NCBI GenBank assembly: GCA_023422695.1
Contig: JAFAGN010000041.1
Location: 1 to 52,762 of the forward strand
Source: Pseudomonadota bacterium
GTDB lineage: Bacteria > Pseudomonadota > Alphaproteobacteria > Sphingomonadales > Sphingomonadaceae
Reading direction: 5' to 3'
Length of the DNA: 52,762 nt
Shown: one piece after another, positions 9,052 to 16,779 of the stretch
How the letters are laid out: the number at the start of each line of letters is the position of its first letter
How positions within the stretch are numbered: the stretch's first letter is position 1
The notes under the pieces: model-generated
Databases searched by the model: none
The model's input: only the letters and a program-made list of their open reading frames with translations
Told to the model about the DNA's origin: nothing
Program-made: the position numbers and the translations under genes

Positions 9052-10356
9052 CTAGCGCTGTTCATCCGGCTTGATGCGCGCGCCGCTTAGCGCCAGACTC
9101 AGCAACGCCGCGGGCAGATACATCGCGGCGACGAGGATGATGAAGCCGGTCGCGCCAAAACGCTCAAATCCCCATCCGGCGAGCCCGCCGCCCGCGGCAT
9201 AGCCAATCTGCAACGCAAAATACCATCCGCCATATGTCGTCGTGAATGCTGCGGTCCCGAATTGTCGTTTCGTCAAAGTGATCCACAGCACCTCCCCCGC
9301 CCCGAAGGCGTAACCGCAACTGATCGCCGCAACGAGCGCGAAGCCCGTGCTGCCGCTAGCCTGGAGCGCCGCAAATGCGAGCAGGCCTACATAAAGGGCG
9401 ACTGCAATCAGTAACCCGCTCCAGCACGCCGACGCCCGGTCAAGGAGGAAGCCGATCGATGCTGAGCCCGCCAGGCTTCCGACCGCCGTCAAACCAAGAA
9501 AAGTCGCCGCAAGCGATGTGGCAATGCCCGCGCCTTCCAAAACCAGCTGCTCCTGAGTCAGGACAGCAATTGATGCCATCCCGATGCCCATGACCGCCAA
9601 CAGCATGGGCAGTGCAACCGACAGCCGGACGTGCGCCAGCGCCGCTCGCCATTCAAGCGGCGCGCGGCCTTCGTCAGTCGCGCCAGGGGGCTGTTCGCCA
9701 TGCGCGGACGGCGGAACGCCGTCGGGCGCGAGCCCAAGGGCGGCGGGCGACGTCGGGCCGCGCGCCAGCAAGGCGATGAGAGCGACGACCACAACCATCG
9801 CTACCGCGATAATGAGCGCCGCATTTCGCCACTCAAAGGCACGCAGGAGGGCGTCGGTCGCCGGCGCCATGATGAAACCGCCAGCCGAACCGCCAGCCCA
9901 GATGATCGCCATCGCGGTTGCAAAGCGACCCGAGAACCAGTTGGTGACGATCACCGGCACCGCAATGATCAACGTCACCTTGCCGATCCCCATGGCGAGG
10001 CGAAGCGCATAGAGTGCCTCGATGCTGGTGATCAGCGGCAGCACCGCGAACGCAGCCGCCTGAATCAGCAAGCCGGCAAAGATGATGTGCCAGGGGTTGA
10101 AGCGCTTTATCAGGGGGCCAGACAACAAGGCCATCGGAGCGGCGAACCACATCGCCGACACCGCCGCGCCGGTCTGCGTTGGCGACCAGCCATATTCCAT
10201 CCCCAGGGGATGGGCGATCACGATGAAGGAATAGATGCTGATTCCAAACAGCGCGAGCGTACACAGAAAAAGCGCCAGCACGATCCGCCATCCGAAATAT
10301 ATCTGAGGGCGCCGCACATCGTGCATGCTTTCGGTTTCCGTCATTGCCGTTTTCAT
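9052..10356 (-). CDS. MFS transporter
   Basis: A 434-residue major-facilitator protein with twelve predicted helices and a hydrophilic central loop (LAPDGVPPSAHGEQPPGATDEGRAP). The ATG at 10356 is preceded by GGAAGG seven bases away. Its layout is like that of organic-acid or oxalate/formate-type MFS members (FGWRIVLALFLCTL at the start), but the substrate is unknown. It is downstream of the transaminase gene on the same strand, separated by 118 bases that include a terminator-like hairpin, so it may be only partly co-transcribed. Confidence 0.8.
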   Translation of the reverse strand: MKTAMTETESMHDVRRPQIYFGWRIVLALFLCTLALFGISIYSFIVIAHPLGMEYGWSPTQTGAAVSAMWFAAPMALLSGPLIKRFNPWHIIFAGLLIQAAAFAVLPLITSIEALYALRLAMGIGKVTLIIAVPVIVTNWFSGRFATAMAIIWAGGSAGGFIMAPATDALLRAFEWRNAALIIAVAMVVVVALIALLARGPTSPAALGLAPDGVPPSAHGEQPPGATDEGRAPLEWRAALAHVRLSVALPMLLAVMGIGMASIAVLTQEQLVLEGAGIATSLAATFLGLTAVGSLAGSASIGFLLDRASACWSGLLIAVALYVGLLAFAALQASGSTGFALVAAISCGYAFGAGEVLWITLTKRQFGTAAFTTTYGGWYFALQIGYAAGGGLAGWGFERFGATGFIILVAAMYLPAALLSLALSGARIKPDEQR

Positions 10357-10406
10357 CGCCAAACCTTCCACCAGAGCTGGTCGGGGTGCACATCGCCCGG
10401 AAACAA

Positions 10407-10441
10407 ACAGCCCCACCGCGGTGGGACCGGGGCGGGGCTGT
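10407..10441 (-). terminator. Hairpin terminator after the transaminase gene
   Basis: ACAGCCCC (10407-10414) pairs with GGGGCTGT (10434-10441); on the minus strand the stem is followed by TTGTTT. It lies 34 bases beyond the transaminase stop and 51 bases before the MFS start, so it could terminate or attenuate transcription between them. Confidence 0.6.
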
Positions 10442-10474
10442 CAGAACTGGCCGGGTGCGCTTCCGCTACCCGAC

Positions 10475-11431
10475 TTAGGGATAATCGATTGCGAAGCTGT
10501 ATTGGGGGTCATAATGCGCTTCCCAATAGCCTTCCCATATCTGCCGGGTGATCGGCCCGACCTGGCCGCCGCCAACCTTTTTGCCGTCGAGCTCGGTGAT
10601 CGGCATCACCCCGCCTGCGGTGGTGCAAACGAAGATCTCGTCGGCGTGGTACAGATCGTCGACGGGGACGAAATCAACGACGGTCTTATATCCCTTCGCC
10701 GCGGCCACTTCGAGCACGGTTTTGCGCGTCACGCCCTCAAGGACACCGCGCGACGGCGTCGACAACACACCGTCCTTGATCACGCAGACGTTGTAGCCGC
10801 CACCTTCCGTAATGTTGCCGTCGCCGTCCGGAAGCAGTGAATAAACCGCGCCGCGATCCATCGCCTCAAGCCAGCCGCGGACGAAGTCGCCCCACTGCAA
10901 GTTCTTGATCGTCGGATCCATTGCGCCAGGCGGCGTGCGGCGAACCGTGCGGGTCACGACAGCCGGACCGCCAGTCATCTGCATTTCAGGCCGCATCGCC
11001 CACACATAGGGCATGACCATCAGATACAGATTATTTTCATAGGATTGATATTCGCGGATAAACTTGAGACCGCGCGTTACGATCAGTTCCACATAGGCGT
11101 CGCGGATACCGCTCTTGGCCACCATCTCGACCAGCTTGGCGCGCACCGAGTCCCGATCCATCGGCATACGCAGGCGCATTTTTTCGCAGCTCGCCTCCAG
11201 CCGTTCGAGATGATCCTCAAGGCGAAAGAAGCGCCCGTCCCACACCGCAGGCACGTCATAGGTCAAATCCGATCGAAGAAACCCCTGATCCAAGATAGGA
11301 ATGCGCGCTTCGGCGAGCGGATAAAGCTCACCTTCGATCCAGGCAACGCCGCCAGCGAGCGGATTGGCGCTCGCCTGCAACGCCTCGTTGCGCTTTTGGT
11401 GAGCGCCCAACACCGCTTCCATTGAATACAT
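10475..11431 (-). CDS. PLP fold-type IV aminotransferase, (R)-amine transaminase-like
   Basis: A 318-residue class IV aminotransferase. The N-terminal half resembles the (R)-selective amine:pyruvate transaminase of Arthrobacter KNK168 as I remember it: ANPLAGGVAWIEG, EARIPILDQGF, SDLTY and FRLEDHLERL are shared almost word for word. The PLP lysine is in DPTIKNLQWGD (about residue 176), and the phosphate-binding TTAGG sits near the C-terminus. Position 53 is Arg where KNK168 has His. Members move the amino group of (R)-amines or D-amino acids to pyruvate or another keto acid. The ATG at 11431 has GGGAG six bases upstream; the frame runs open to 11518. D-amino-acid or branched-chain aminotransferase activity is the alternative. 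Confidence 0.82.
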   Translation of the reverse strand: MYSMEAVLGAHQKRNEALQASANPLAGGVAWIEGELYPLAEARIPILDQGFLRSDLTYDVPAVWDGRFFRLEDHLERLEASCEKMRLRMPMDRDSVRAKLVEMVAKSGIRDAYVELIVTRGLKFIREYQSYENNLYLMVMPYVWAMRPEMQMTGGPAVVTRTVRRTPPGAMDPTIKNLQWGDFVRGWLEAMDRGAVYSLLPDGDGNITEGGGYNVCVIKDGVLSTPSRGVLEGVTRKTVLEVAAAKGYKTVVDFVPVDDLYHADEIFVCTTAGGVMPITELDGKKVGGGQVGPITRQIWEGYWEAHYDPQYSFAIDYP

Positions 11432-11810
11432 GTCCTGCTCCCATCGCTGACCTGCGCCGATGCGCGCTGAGTTTTTCGGTCGCCGCGCGACCGGCATCTG
11501 ATGCAGACGCTCCGACATCTCCGATCGAATGTCAACAGATAATCAATAAACATCGATTAAATAATAACCACTCGGCAGACCTCGCTTCGACCCGAAATGC
11601 AGGCGCGCGCTTCAACGCCTGTATGTGCTACGGCCCATTTCTCGGCTTCTCTGGGAGACATTTCAGCTCCCAGAGATCAGAAACCCCTTGTGCCGAGCCG
11701 TCGGGGGCGTGACCGGGCCTAGATCGCTGCGAACGCCCGTCTACATTTTCGAGACTCGATTAGAGAATATATATCGATATCTTCATGACCCGGCGAGCGT
11801 ACTCGGTCGG
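11432..11810. promoter_or_regulatory. AT-rich intergenic region with two ATCGAT elements
   Basis: The region upstream of the transaminase carries CATCGATTAAATAAT (11551-11565), preceded by GATAATCAAT, and further up the perfect palindrome ATATCGATAT (11771-11780), 30 bases beyond the dioxygenase stop. I see no credible gene between 11519 and 11810. Confidence 0.45.
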
Positions 11811-12572
11811 TCAGCGTTCAGGCTCGAAGGTGACAACAAGAACGTCGCGATGGCCGACTGCGCTGTCCGTCGCCGCAACAACCGGCGAAACATCATGAAG
11901 CAGTTTGCGGTCGTCGAAGAAGAGCGCCTCGCCCGGGTTCGTCATCGCGAAACGCGCAAGGCGATCGCCACCGGGCGTCCAAAGTCTGGTCACACCGCCC
12001 TTTACCCCCGCGCGTCCAATCAGCATTACCAAGCCCGCCGTGACTCCGTCACGGTGACGCCCCTCTGGGGTCGGCAGTCCGGCGGCATTGGCCGTTGCCT
12101 CGATCCGGAACTGGTGGACTTGGGCGCGCCAGCGGTCCGCCCGCGGCACAAGCGGCGTATAGACTTCGCGGCAAGTTCTGAGGATCCGCCGCAGCACCGC
12201 GCTGTCCGTGACATCCTGCGACAGGCCGGCGAACCACCGATCGACCCCGCCGTTGAGCCGGTTGTGCGCGCGGCTTTGATAATGTGGTTGCCCGAGAACG
12301 GCTTTCATCGAGCGCGGACCGACCTCGAAAACGCCGTGACGCCGCCGCCGATAGCCGCCGCCGTCCGCCATAAAGGTATCGACCGGCATATCGTCCCAGC
12401 CGTCTGCAAAACGCTGCCAGTCGGATGCGGACGTGCCCAGCAGGGCTTGCATCGCGGCGGCGGTCCGGCGCACCCACCCACAATTGACCAACCGGGCCGA
12501 CAGTTCCGCCCCCGAGCCTGAGCGCGGCGCTGTCGCAAATGCGCTTACCCGGTCACCGGCGATCACGGCCAA
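11811..12572 (-). CDS. 2-oxoglutarate/Fe(II) dioxygenase of the isoleucine-hydroxylase (PF10014-like) type
   Basis: About 253 residues. The segment QVHQFRIEATANAAGLPTPEG followed by HRDG is the signature of the family that includes Bacillus L-isoleucine 4-hydroxylase. The iron ligands are readable as H-x-D in HRDG and the distal His in KLLHDV; the oxoglutarate-binding arginine is probably in the C-terminal strand. Members hydroxylate free amino acids. No ATG start exists: TTG at 12572 or GTG at 12566 must be used, so the exact N-terminus is uncertain. It lies 57 bases downstream of ridA in the same direction. An amino-acid or amine hydroxylation step in the local pathway is inferred. Confidence 0.75.
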   Translation of the reverse strand: MAVIAGDRVSAFATAPRSGSGAELSARLVNCGWVRRTAAAMQALLGTSASDWQRFADGWDDMPVDTFMADGGGYRRRRHGVFEVGPRSMKAVLGQPHYQSRAHNRLNGGVDRWFAGLSQDVTDSAVLRRILRTCREVYTPLVPRADRWRAQVHQFRIEATANAAGLPTPEGRHRDGVTAGLVMLIGRAGVKGGVTRLWTPGGDRLARFAMTNPGEALFFDDRKLLHDVSPVVAATDSAVGHRDVLVVTFEPER

Positions 12573-12629
12573 GCCGATCCAAGATGTCCATCGGGCGATA
12601 TGCGCGCATCTTACTGCTGCCCTGGGTGG

Positions 12630-12974
12630 TTACACGGCAGCGACCGCGATGATCTCGACCTTGTACCCCGGCGCGGCAAGCCGCGATTCCCCCGTAGCGC
12701 GCGCCGGAGCATGCCCCTTGGCAACCCAGGCGTCCCAAACGCGGTTCATCTCGTCAAAGTCGGCGATATCAGCCAGCCAAATGGTGGCGCTCAGCAGACG
12801 CGTCTTGTCGGTTCCCGCCGCAGCGAGGAGGCGATCAATTTCACCTAGAATTTCTCGGGTCTGATCGCCGACGCTTGCCCCGGGGGTTCCGACCTGTCCC
12901 GACAGATAGGCCGTACCGTTATGGACGACCGCGCTGCTCATCCGTGGCCCCGTATCGATTCGCTTGATCGTCAT
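12630..12974 (-). CDS. RidA-family enamine/imine deaminase
   Basis: A 114-residue member of the RidA/YjgF/UK114 family. The family arginine that binds the substrate carboxylate is present in HAPARATGESRL, and the C-terminal KVEIIAVAAV strand is typical. RidA proteins speed hydrolysis of reactive enamines and imines released by PLP enzymes and FAD amine oxidases. It lies between a DadA-type enzyme (37 bases upstream) and the dioxygenase, which fits clearing imine intermediates of that enzyme. Confidence 0.9.
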   Translation of the reverse strand: MTIKRIDTGPRMSSAVVHNGTAYLSGQVGTPGASVGDQTREILGEIDRLLAAAGTDKTRLLSATIWLADIADFDEMNRVWDAWVAKGHAPARATGESRLAAPGYKVEIIAVAAV

Positions 12975-13011
12975 TCACTTCTTCCTTTCATCACGAGCTT
13001 CGATATTCCGG

Positions 13012-14268
13012 TCAGGCGCTATAGCGTGCGATGCCAAGATCGCGCGTTTCGATTTCGGGCTGCCGTCCGCTGATCAAGTCGCTGATGACGCGCGCCGAAC
13101 CGCAGGCCATCGTCCATCCTAGCGTCCCATGACCGGTATTGAGAAAAAGATTGGGGATAGGCGTCGCTCCAACCACCGGTGTGCTGTCGGGTGTCATCGG
13201 CCGGAGACCCGACCAGAATGTCGCGGCCCCCAAATCTCCGGCGGCAGGAAACAACCCTGAAAGCGAGTGTTCGAGGGTCCGGCGGCGGCGGTCCGGAAGT
13301 TCGGCATTGAACCCCGACACTTCGGCCATGCCGCCGACGCGGATGCGATCGCCCAGGCGCGTAATCGCGATTTTGAAACTTTCATCGAGGAGCGTCGATA
13401 CCGGCGCGCGATGCTCGTCCACAATCGGGACCGTGATCGAATAGCCCTTCACCGGATAGACCGGCAAGCGCAGGCCGAGGCTCCGCACTAGTGCGGGCGA
13501 GTAACTGCCCAGCGCGACGACGAAGACGTCGGCCTGGACGACACCTCTATCGGTCACCACCGCCTCGATCCCGTCGGCACCCTTGATGAGCCGCTCGATG
13601 GTTTCGCCAAAGCGAAAATCTGCGCCCTGCCCTCGCGCGACGTCCGCCAGTGCAGTGGTGAACTTGAAACAGTCGCCGGTCTCGTCGGCCGGCAAACGCA
13701 GCCCACCCGCGATATCCGCGGCCGAATGCGCAAGTCCCGGCTCGGCCGCCACGCAGCCCCGCCGATCAAGCACCTCGAACGGCACGCCGTCGCGCGCAAG
13801 GACGCCGACATCCTTCGCAATACCATCAAGCTGCGCCTCGGTGCGAAACAGCTGCAATGTGCCCCGCATCCGTTCGTCATACACGATGCCCGTCGCCTCG
13901 CGCACATGGCGAAGCTGGTCGCGGCTATATTCGGCGAGCCTCACCATTCGCGCCTTGTTTTCAACGTAGCGCCGCGCAGTGCAATTGCCGAGGAGCGAGA
14001 CCAGCCATGACAGCATCGCGCAATCGAGCCGCGGTTTCAGGATCAGCGGGGCATGTTCCATAAAAAGCCATTTGAGCGCCTTACGTGGCACGTCGGGAGC
14101 AGCCCAAGGCGAGGCATATCCTGGCGATATTTCGCCCGCGTTCGCAAAGCTCGTCTCCAGACCGGGACCGAGCTGACGGTCGATCAGCGTTACATCGTGA
14201 CCGGCCAGCGAGAGATGATAGGCACTCGTGACCCCGACGACGCCGCCGCCCAACACCGCCACTTTCAT
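13012..14268 (-). CDS. dadA: D-amino-acid dehydrogenase-like FAD oxidoreductase (DadA family)
   Basis: A 418-residue flavoprotein. The N-terminus has the dinucleotide fold VAVLGGGVVGVTSAYHLSLAGHDVTLIDR, followed by the DadA hallmark SFANAGEISPGYASPWAAP and the C-terminal LRPMTPDSTPVVG and NTGHGTLGWTMACGSA segments. DadA oxidises D-amino acids to keto acids and ammonia via an imine, passing electrons to the respiratory chain. The ATG at 14268 has GGAGGG six bases upstream; the frame is open to 14334. It heads a dadA-ridA-dioxygenase unit whose promoter carries a double ATCGAT dyad. The substrate may be any D-amino acid or related amine. Confidence 0.88.
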   Translation of the reverse strand: MKVAVLGGGVVGVTSAYHLSLAGHDVTLIDRQLGPGLETSFANAGEISPGYASPWAAPDVPRKALKWLFMEHAPLILKPRLDCAMLSWLVSLLGNCTARRYVENKARMVRLAEYSRDQLRHVREATGIVYDERMRGTLQLFRTEAQLDGIAKDVGVLARDGVPFEVLDRRGCVAAEPGLAHSAADIAGGLRLPADETGDCFKFTTALADVARGQGADFRFGETIERLIKGADGIEAVVTDRGVVQADVFVVALGSYSPALVRSLGLRLPVYPVKGYSITVPIVDEHRAPVSTLLDESFKIAITRLGDRIRVGGMAEVSGFNAELPDRRRRTLEHSLSGLFPAAGDLGAATFWSGLRPMTPDSTPVVGATPIPNLFLNTGHGTLGWTMACGSARVISDLISGRQPEIETRDLGIARYSA

Positions 14269-14352
14269 TGTACACCCTCCATCTTTGGTGATCGCCGGGC
14301 GGTCCGATCGTTTTCGAATCGTCCATTGCGCCATCTATCATGGCTCGCCCTT

Positions 14353-14375
14353 TTAGTCGATTAATATCGATATTT
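14353..14375. promoter_or_regulatory. Double ATCGAT dyad upstream of dadA
   Basis: AGTCGATTAA overlaps the perfect 12-bp palindrome AATATCGATATT (14363-14374), about 95 bases upstream of the dadA start. This is the longest exact version of the element in the window. Confidence 0.55.
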
Positions 14376-14502
14376 ATGGACAGACTTTGACGCGGGGTTC
14401 GAAAACGAGCATCGCTCGCGATGCACCGATCCTAACGATTTCAAGAACTTTCGCCCTGTATTTTGGAGACTTTTGCGATCCAGCATCGCCATGGCAATGG
14501 CG

Positions 14503-14540
14503 TTGACCCAATCGCATTTTTTAGATAATAATCGATATTA
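14503..14540 (+). promoter_or_regulatory. Promoter of the acyl-CoA dehydrogenase unit with overlapping dyad
   Basis: TTGACC (14503-14508), a 17-base spacer and TAATAA (14526-14531) make the best sigma-70-type promoter of the left region. The element AATCGATATTA (14530-14540) starts in the -10 box and covers the expected transcription start, an ideal repressor position. Confidence 0.65.
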
Positions 14541-14568
14541 TGATGGCGCTTCGCCGGGAGGCTTGCCA

Positions 14569-14706
14569 GTGAACAACGCGATGGCCAGCAAGCTACCCAT
14601 GCCATGGCGATCGTCCGGTGCGCTTCTCGTCACCAGTCACGCGCGCCCGAACGATCCAGATCGAACCTGGCCGCGCAATCCTCAGGCAACGAGTTTCCGG
14701 CGATGA
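14569..14706 (+). CDS. Short upstream ORF coupled to the acyl-CoA dehydrogenase
   Basis: A 45-codon frame starting at GTG with a strong GGGAGG site seven bases upstream, in contrast to the following gene, which has none. Its TGA overlaps the ATG of the dehydrogenase (ATGA at 14703). The product is basic and Pro/Arg/Ser-rich with no recognisable domain, so its main role may be to bring ribosomes to the dehydrogenase start. It may equally be fortuitous. Confidence 0.35.
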   Translation: MNNAMASKLPMPWRSSGALLVTSHARPNDPDRTWPRNPQATSFRR

Positions 14707-15878
14707 AGGCGTTCGACTGGGCAGATGTCTTTGGCATCGAGAACCAGCTCGAGCCCGACGAAAGGATCGTCCGCGATGCAGCGCGCACCTTTGCGGAGGA
14801 TCGCCTGCGCCCCTGCGTAAATGACGATTTTGGCGACGATTATTCCGATCCCGGCCTATTCCGAGAAATGGGCGAGCATGGGCTGCTCGGCATTCCAATG
14901 CCCGAAGCTTTTGGCTGTGCGGGGGCATCCTATGTCGCTTACGGCCTGGCCGCGCGCGAAATCGAGCGGATAGACACCGGCTATCGCTCGATGATGAACG
15001 TGCAATCGAGCCTCGTGATGTATCCTATTTTTCGGTACGGCTCGCCCGAACAGCGCAACCGCTATCTTCCTGCCCTCGCCCGGGGCGAAATCATCGGCTG
15101 CTTCGGCCTCACCGAACCGGGATCGGGGTCGGACGCGAGTGCGATGGAAACGCGCGCGGTACGCATCCACAACGGCTATCGGCTCGTCGGCCAGAAGACC
15201 TGGATATCGAATGCCCCGATTGCTGATCTTTTCATCATATGGGCGCGCAGCGAAGCGCATGGGGGCGAGGTTCGCGGCTTCATCATCGAAAAGGGCGCTG
15301 CGGGGCTTTCGACAAAGAAAATCCGTAATAAACTTGCGATACGAACGTCGATCAACGGCGAAATCCATCTCGACAATGTCGATGTCGGACGCGAGGCGCT
15401 TCTGCCCGCAGCGCGGGGGCTTCGTGCACCGCTGGACTGCGTGAATCGGGCTCGCTACGAAATATCCTGGGGCGTTCTGGGCGCTGCCGAGAGCTGTTAC
15501 GCGACGGCCCGCCAGCATGGCCTTGACCGAAAACAGTTCGGGCGACCGCTGGCCGCAACGCAGCTCTATCAAAAGAAGCTCGCCGACATGGCGACCGAGA
15601 TCGGCCTCGGCCTTCAGGCGTCGCTTCGGGTGGGCCGCCTTATCGATGCGCATGAATATTCGCCCGAGATGATTTCGGTTGTGAAGCGAAACAACACCGG
15701 TAAGGCCTTGGACATTGCACGCAAGGCCCGGGACATGCTCGGGAGCAACGGCCTGTCGTCGGGCTTCGACGTCATCCGGCATATGACCAATCTGGAGGCA
15801 GTGAGCACCTATGACGGGACCGACGATGTCCATACGCTGATTCTGGGTCGCGCCATCACCGGCATTTCTGCCTTCTGA
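14703..15878 (+). CDS. Glutaryl-CoA dehydrogenase-like acyl-CoA dehydrogenase
   Basis: A 391-residue flavoprotein collinear with glutaryl-CoA dehydrogenase. It has FDWADVFGIENQL at the start, GYRSMMNVQSSLVM with the substrate-carboxylate arginine (residue 95), CFGLTEPGSGSDASAMETRA, and the LILGRAITGISAF end. Family members oxidise and decarboxylate glutaryl-CoA to crotonyl-CoA at the end of lysine and tryptophan breakdown. The catalytic base, normally Glu in the TYEGT motif, is Asp371 here (TYDGT), so activity or substrate may differ. The ATG at 14703 gives the usual family length; the frame is open from 14604. A TetR gene follows in the same direction. The promoter carries the ATCGAT dyad, linking it to the amine genes. 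Confidence 0.88.
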   Translation: MKAFDWADVFGIENQLEPDERIVRDAARTFAEDRLRPCVNDDFGDDYSDPGLFREMGEHGLLGIPMPEAFGCAGASYVAYGLAAREIERIDTGYRSMMNVQSSLVMYPIFRYGSPEQRNRYLPALARGEIIGCFGLTEPGSGSDASAMETRAVRIHNGYRLVGQKTWISNAPIADLFIIWARSEAHGGEVRGFIIEKGAAGLSTKKIRNKLAIRTSINGEIHLDNVDVGREALLPAARGLRAPLDCVNRARYEISWGVLGAAESCYATARQHGLDRKQFGRPLAATQLYQKKLADMATEIGLGLQASLRVGRLIDAHEYSPEMISVVKRNNTGKALDIARKARDMLGSNGLSSGFDVIRHMTNLEAVSTYDGTDDVHTLILGRAITGISAF

Positions 15879-16013
15879 GCATGGTCGCCCCGCGTCAGCC
15901 GGATACAATTGCCGCGATCGGGCAGTTTTCCCGGTGCCGCGTGCAACCCGCGCGGTTGACACCGCCCTGCGCTTCGCCCGATGGAAGCCCCCGGACGGCA
16001 ATGGGCGGGCACA

Positions 16014-16622
16014 GTGGCAAATCGAGAAAAACCCAAAAGGCGATACGACAATTCCGAGCAGGGACGGCGCGACGAGGTCGCGCTCGCAACATCGAATGTG
16101 ATCGCGCGGGTTGGCCTCGAAGGGACGTCGATGCGCGAAATCTCGCAGGAAATGGGCGTGAGTACCGGCGTGCTCACCTATCATTTTCGCAACAAGGAAG
16201 AATTGCTCGATTTCGTCTTCGACAATATCGTGGAACTCCTCGAACAGCGGCGTCATTTTGAAGTTTTTGAGACCGTCGAGGCATTCAGCGATGTCCTTCT
16301 CGCCTCCATGCCCTCGACCGAAGAATTGCGGCGGTGGTGGAAGGTCTGGCTGGCCTTTACGACCGGCGCCTATTCGAGACCCGCGCAGCGGAAACGGCAG
16401 ATCGAACTCAGCAACCGGGTCAATGCGACCTGGCGAGCCAGTCTGGAGCGATTGCGCGATCTGGGCTTGCTACGCCCCAATATTGACATCGACCATGAGA
16501 CCGCCACCCTGGGCTATATCTTCGACGGCATGGGCCTCAACGGCGTCTATTATCCTGACTTGCCCGCCGCCGAACATCACAAGGCCGTCATCGACGCATT
16601 TTTCTCCCGCATCCGGGCCTGA
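16014..16622 (+). CDS. TetR-family transcriptional regulator
   Basis: About 202 residues with a clear N-terminal TetR helix-turn-helix (IARVGLEGTSMREISQEMGVSTGVLTYHF, residues about 30-58) and a helical effector domain like that of BetI-type regulators. The start may be GTG 16014 (GGGCGGG upstream) or ATG 15981. The P450 gene lies 157 bases downstream in the same direction, and the gap contains a perfect 17-bp palindrome that this regulator could bind. Confidence 0.85.
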   Translation: MANREKPKRRYDNSEQGRRDEVALATSNVIARVGLEGTSMREISQEMGVSTGVLTYHFRNKEELLDFVFDNIVELLEQRRHFEVFETVEAFSDVLLASMPSTEELRRWWKVWLAFTTGAYSRPAQRKRQIELSNRVNATWRASLERLRDLGLLRPNIDIDHETATLGYIFDGMGLNGVYYPDLPAAEHHKAVIDAFFSRIRA

Positions 16623-16644
16623 TTCCACCGCTTGCAGAAGCAGG

Positions 16645-16662
16645 ATTGACGGAAGCGTCAAT
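16645..16662. promoter_or_regulatory. Inverted repeat between TetR and P450 genes
   Basis: ATTGACG and CGTCAAT flank a 4-base GAAG centre. No T run follows, so it is more likely an operator half of the P450 control region (it contains a TTGACG box) than a terminator of the TetR gene. Confidence 0.4.
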
Positions 16663-16675
16663 CTGTGAGATCAAC

Positions 16676-16692
16676 ATTACAACAGTTGTAAT
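16676..16692. promoter_or_regulatory. Perfect 17-bp palindrome, candidate TetR operator for the P450 gene
   Basis: ATTACAACAGTTGTAAT has two exact 8-base arms about a single central base and is followed by AATAC, so it overlaps a possible -10 region. It lies 88 bases upstream of the P450 start and 54 bases after the TetR stop. Size and position fit a TetR-dimer operator. Confidence 0.65.
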
Positions 16693-16779
16693 AATACAGG
16701 AAGCAACGCCGCTCGGTTGAGCGCACCAGGAGCCGTTCGCGCAAAACAGGCGTCGAACCGCGGGAAGAGGAGATATTCT

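Noticed and set aside
11625..12521. Long plus-strand frame antisense to the dioxygenase gene
   Set aside because: The product is Arg/Pro-rich without domains, while the opposite strand encodes the recognisable dioxygenase.
14856..16256. 466-codon minus-strand frame over the acyl-CoA dehydrogenase
   Set aside because: A shadow frame caused by high GC at third positions; the plus strand has the clear flavoprotein.
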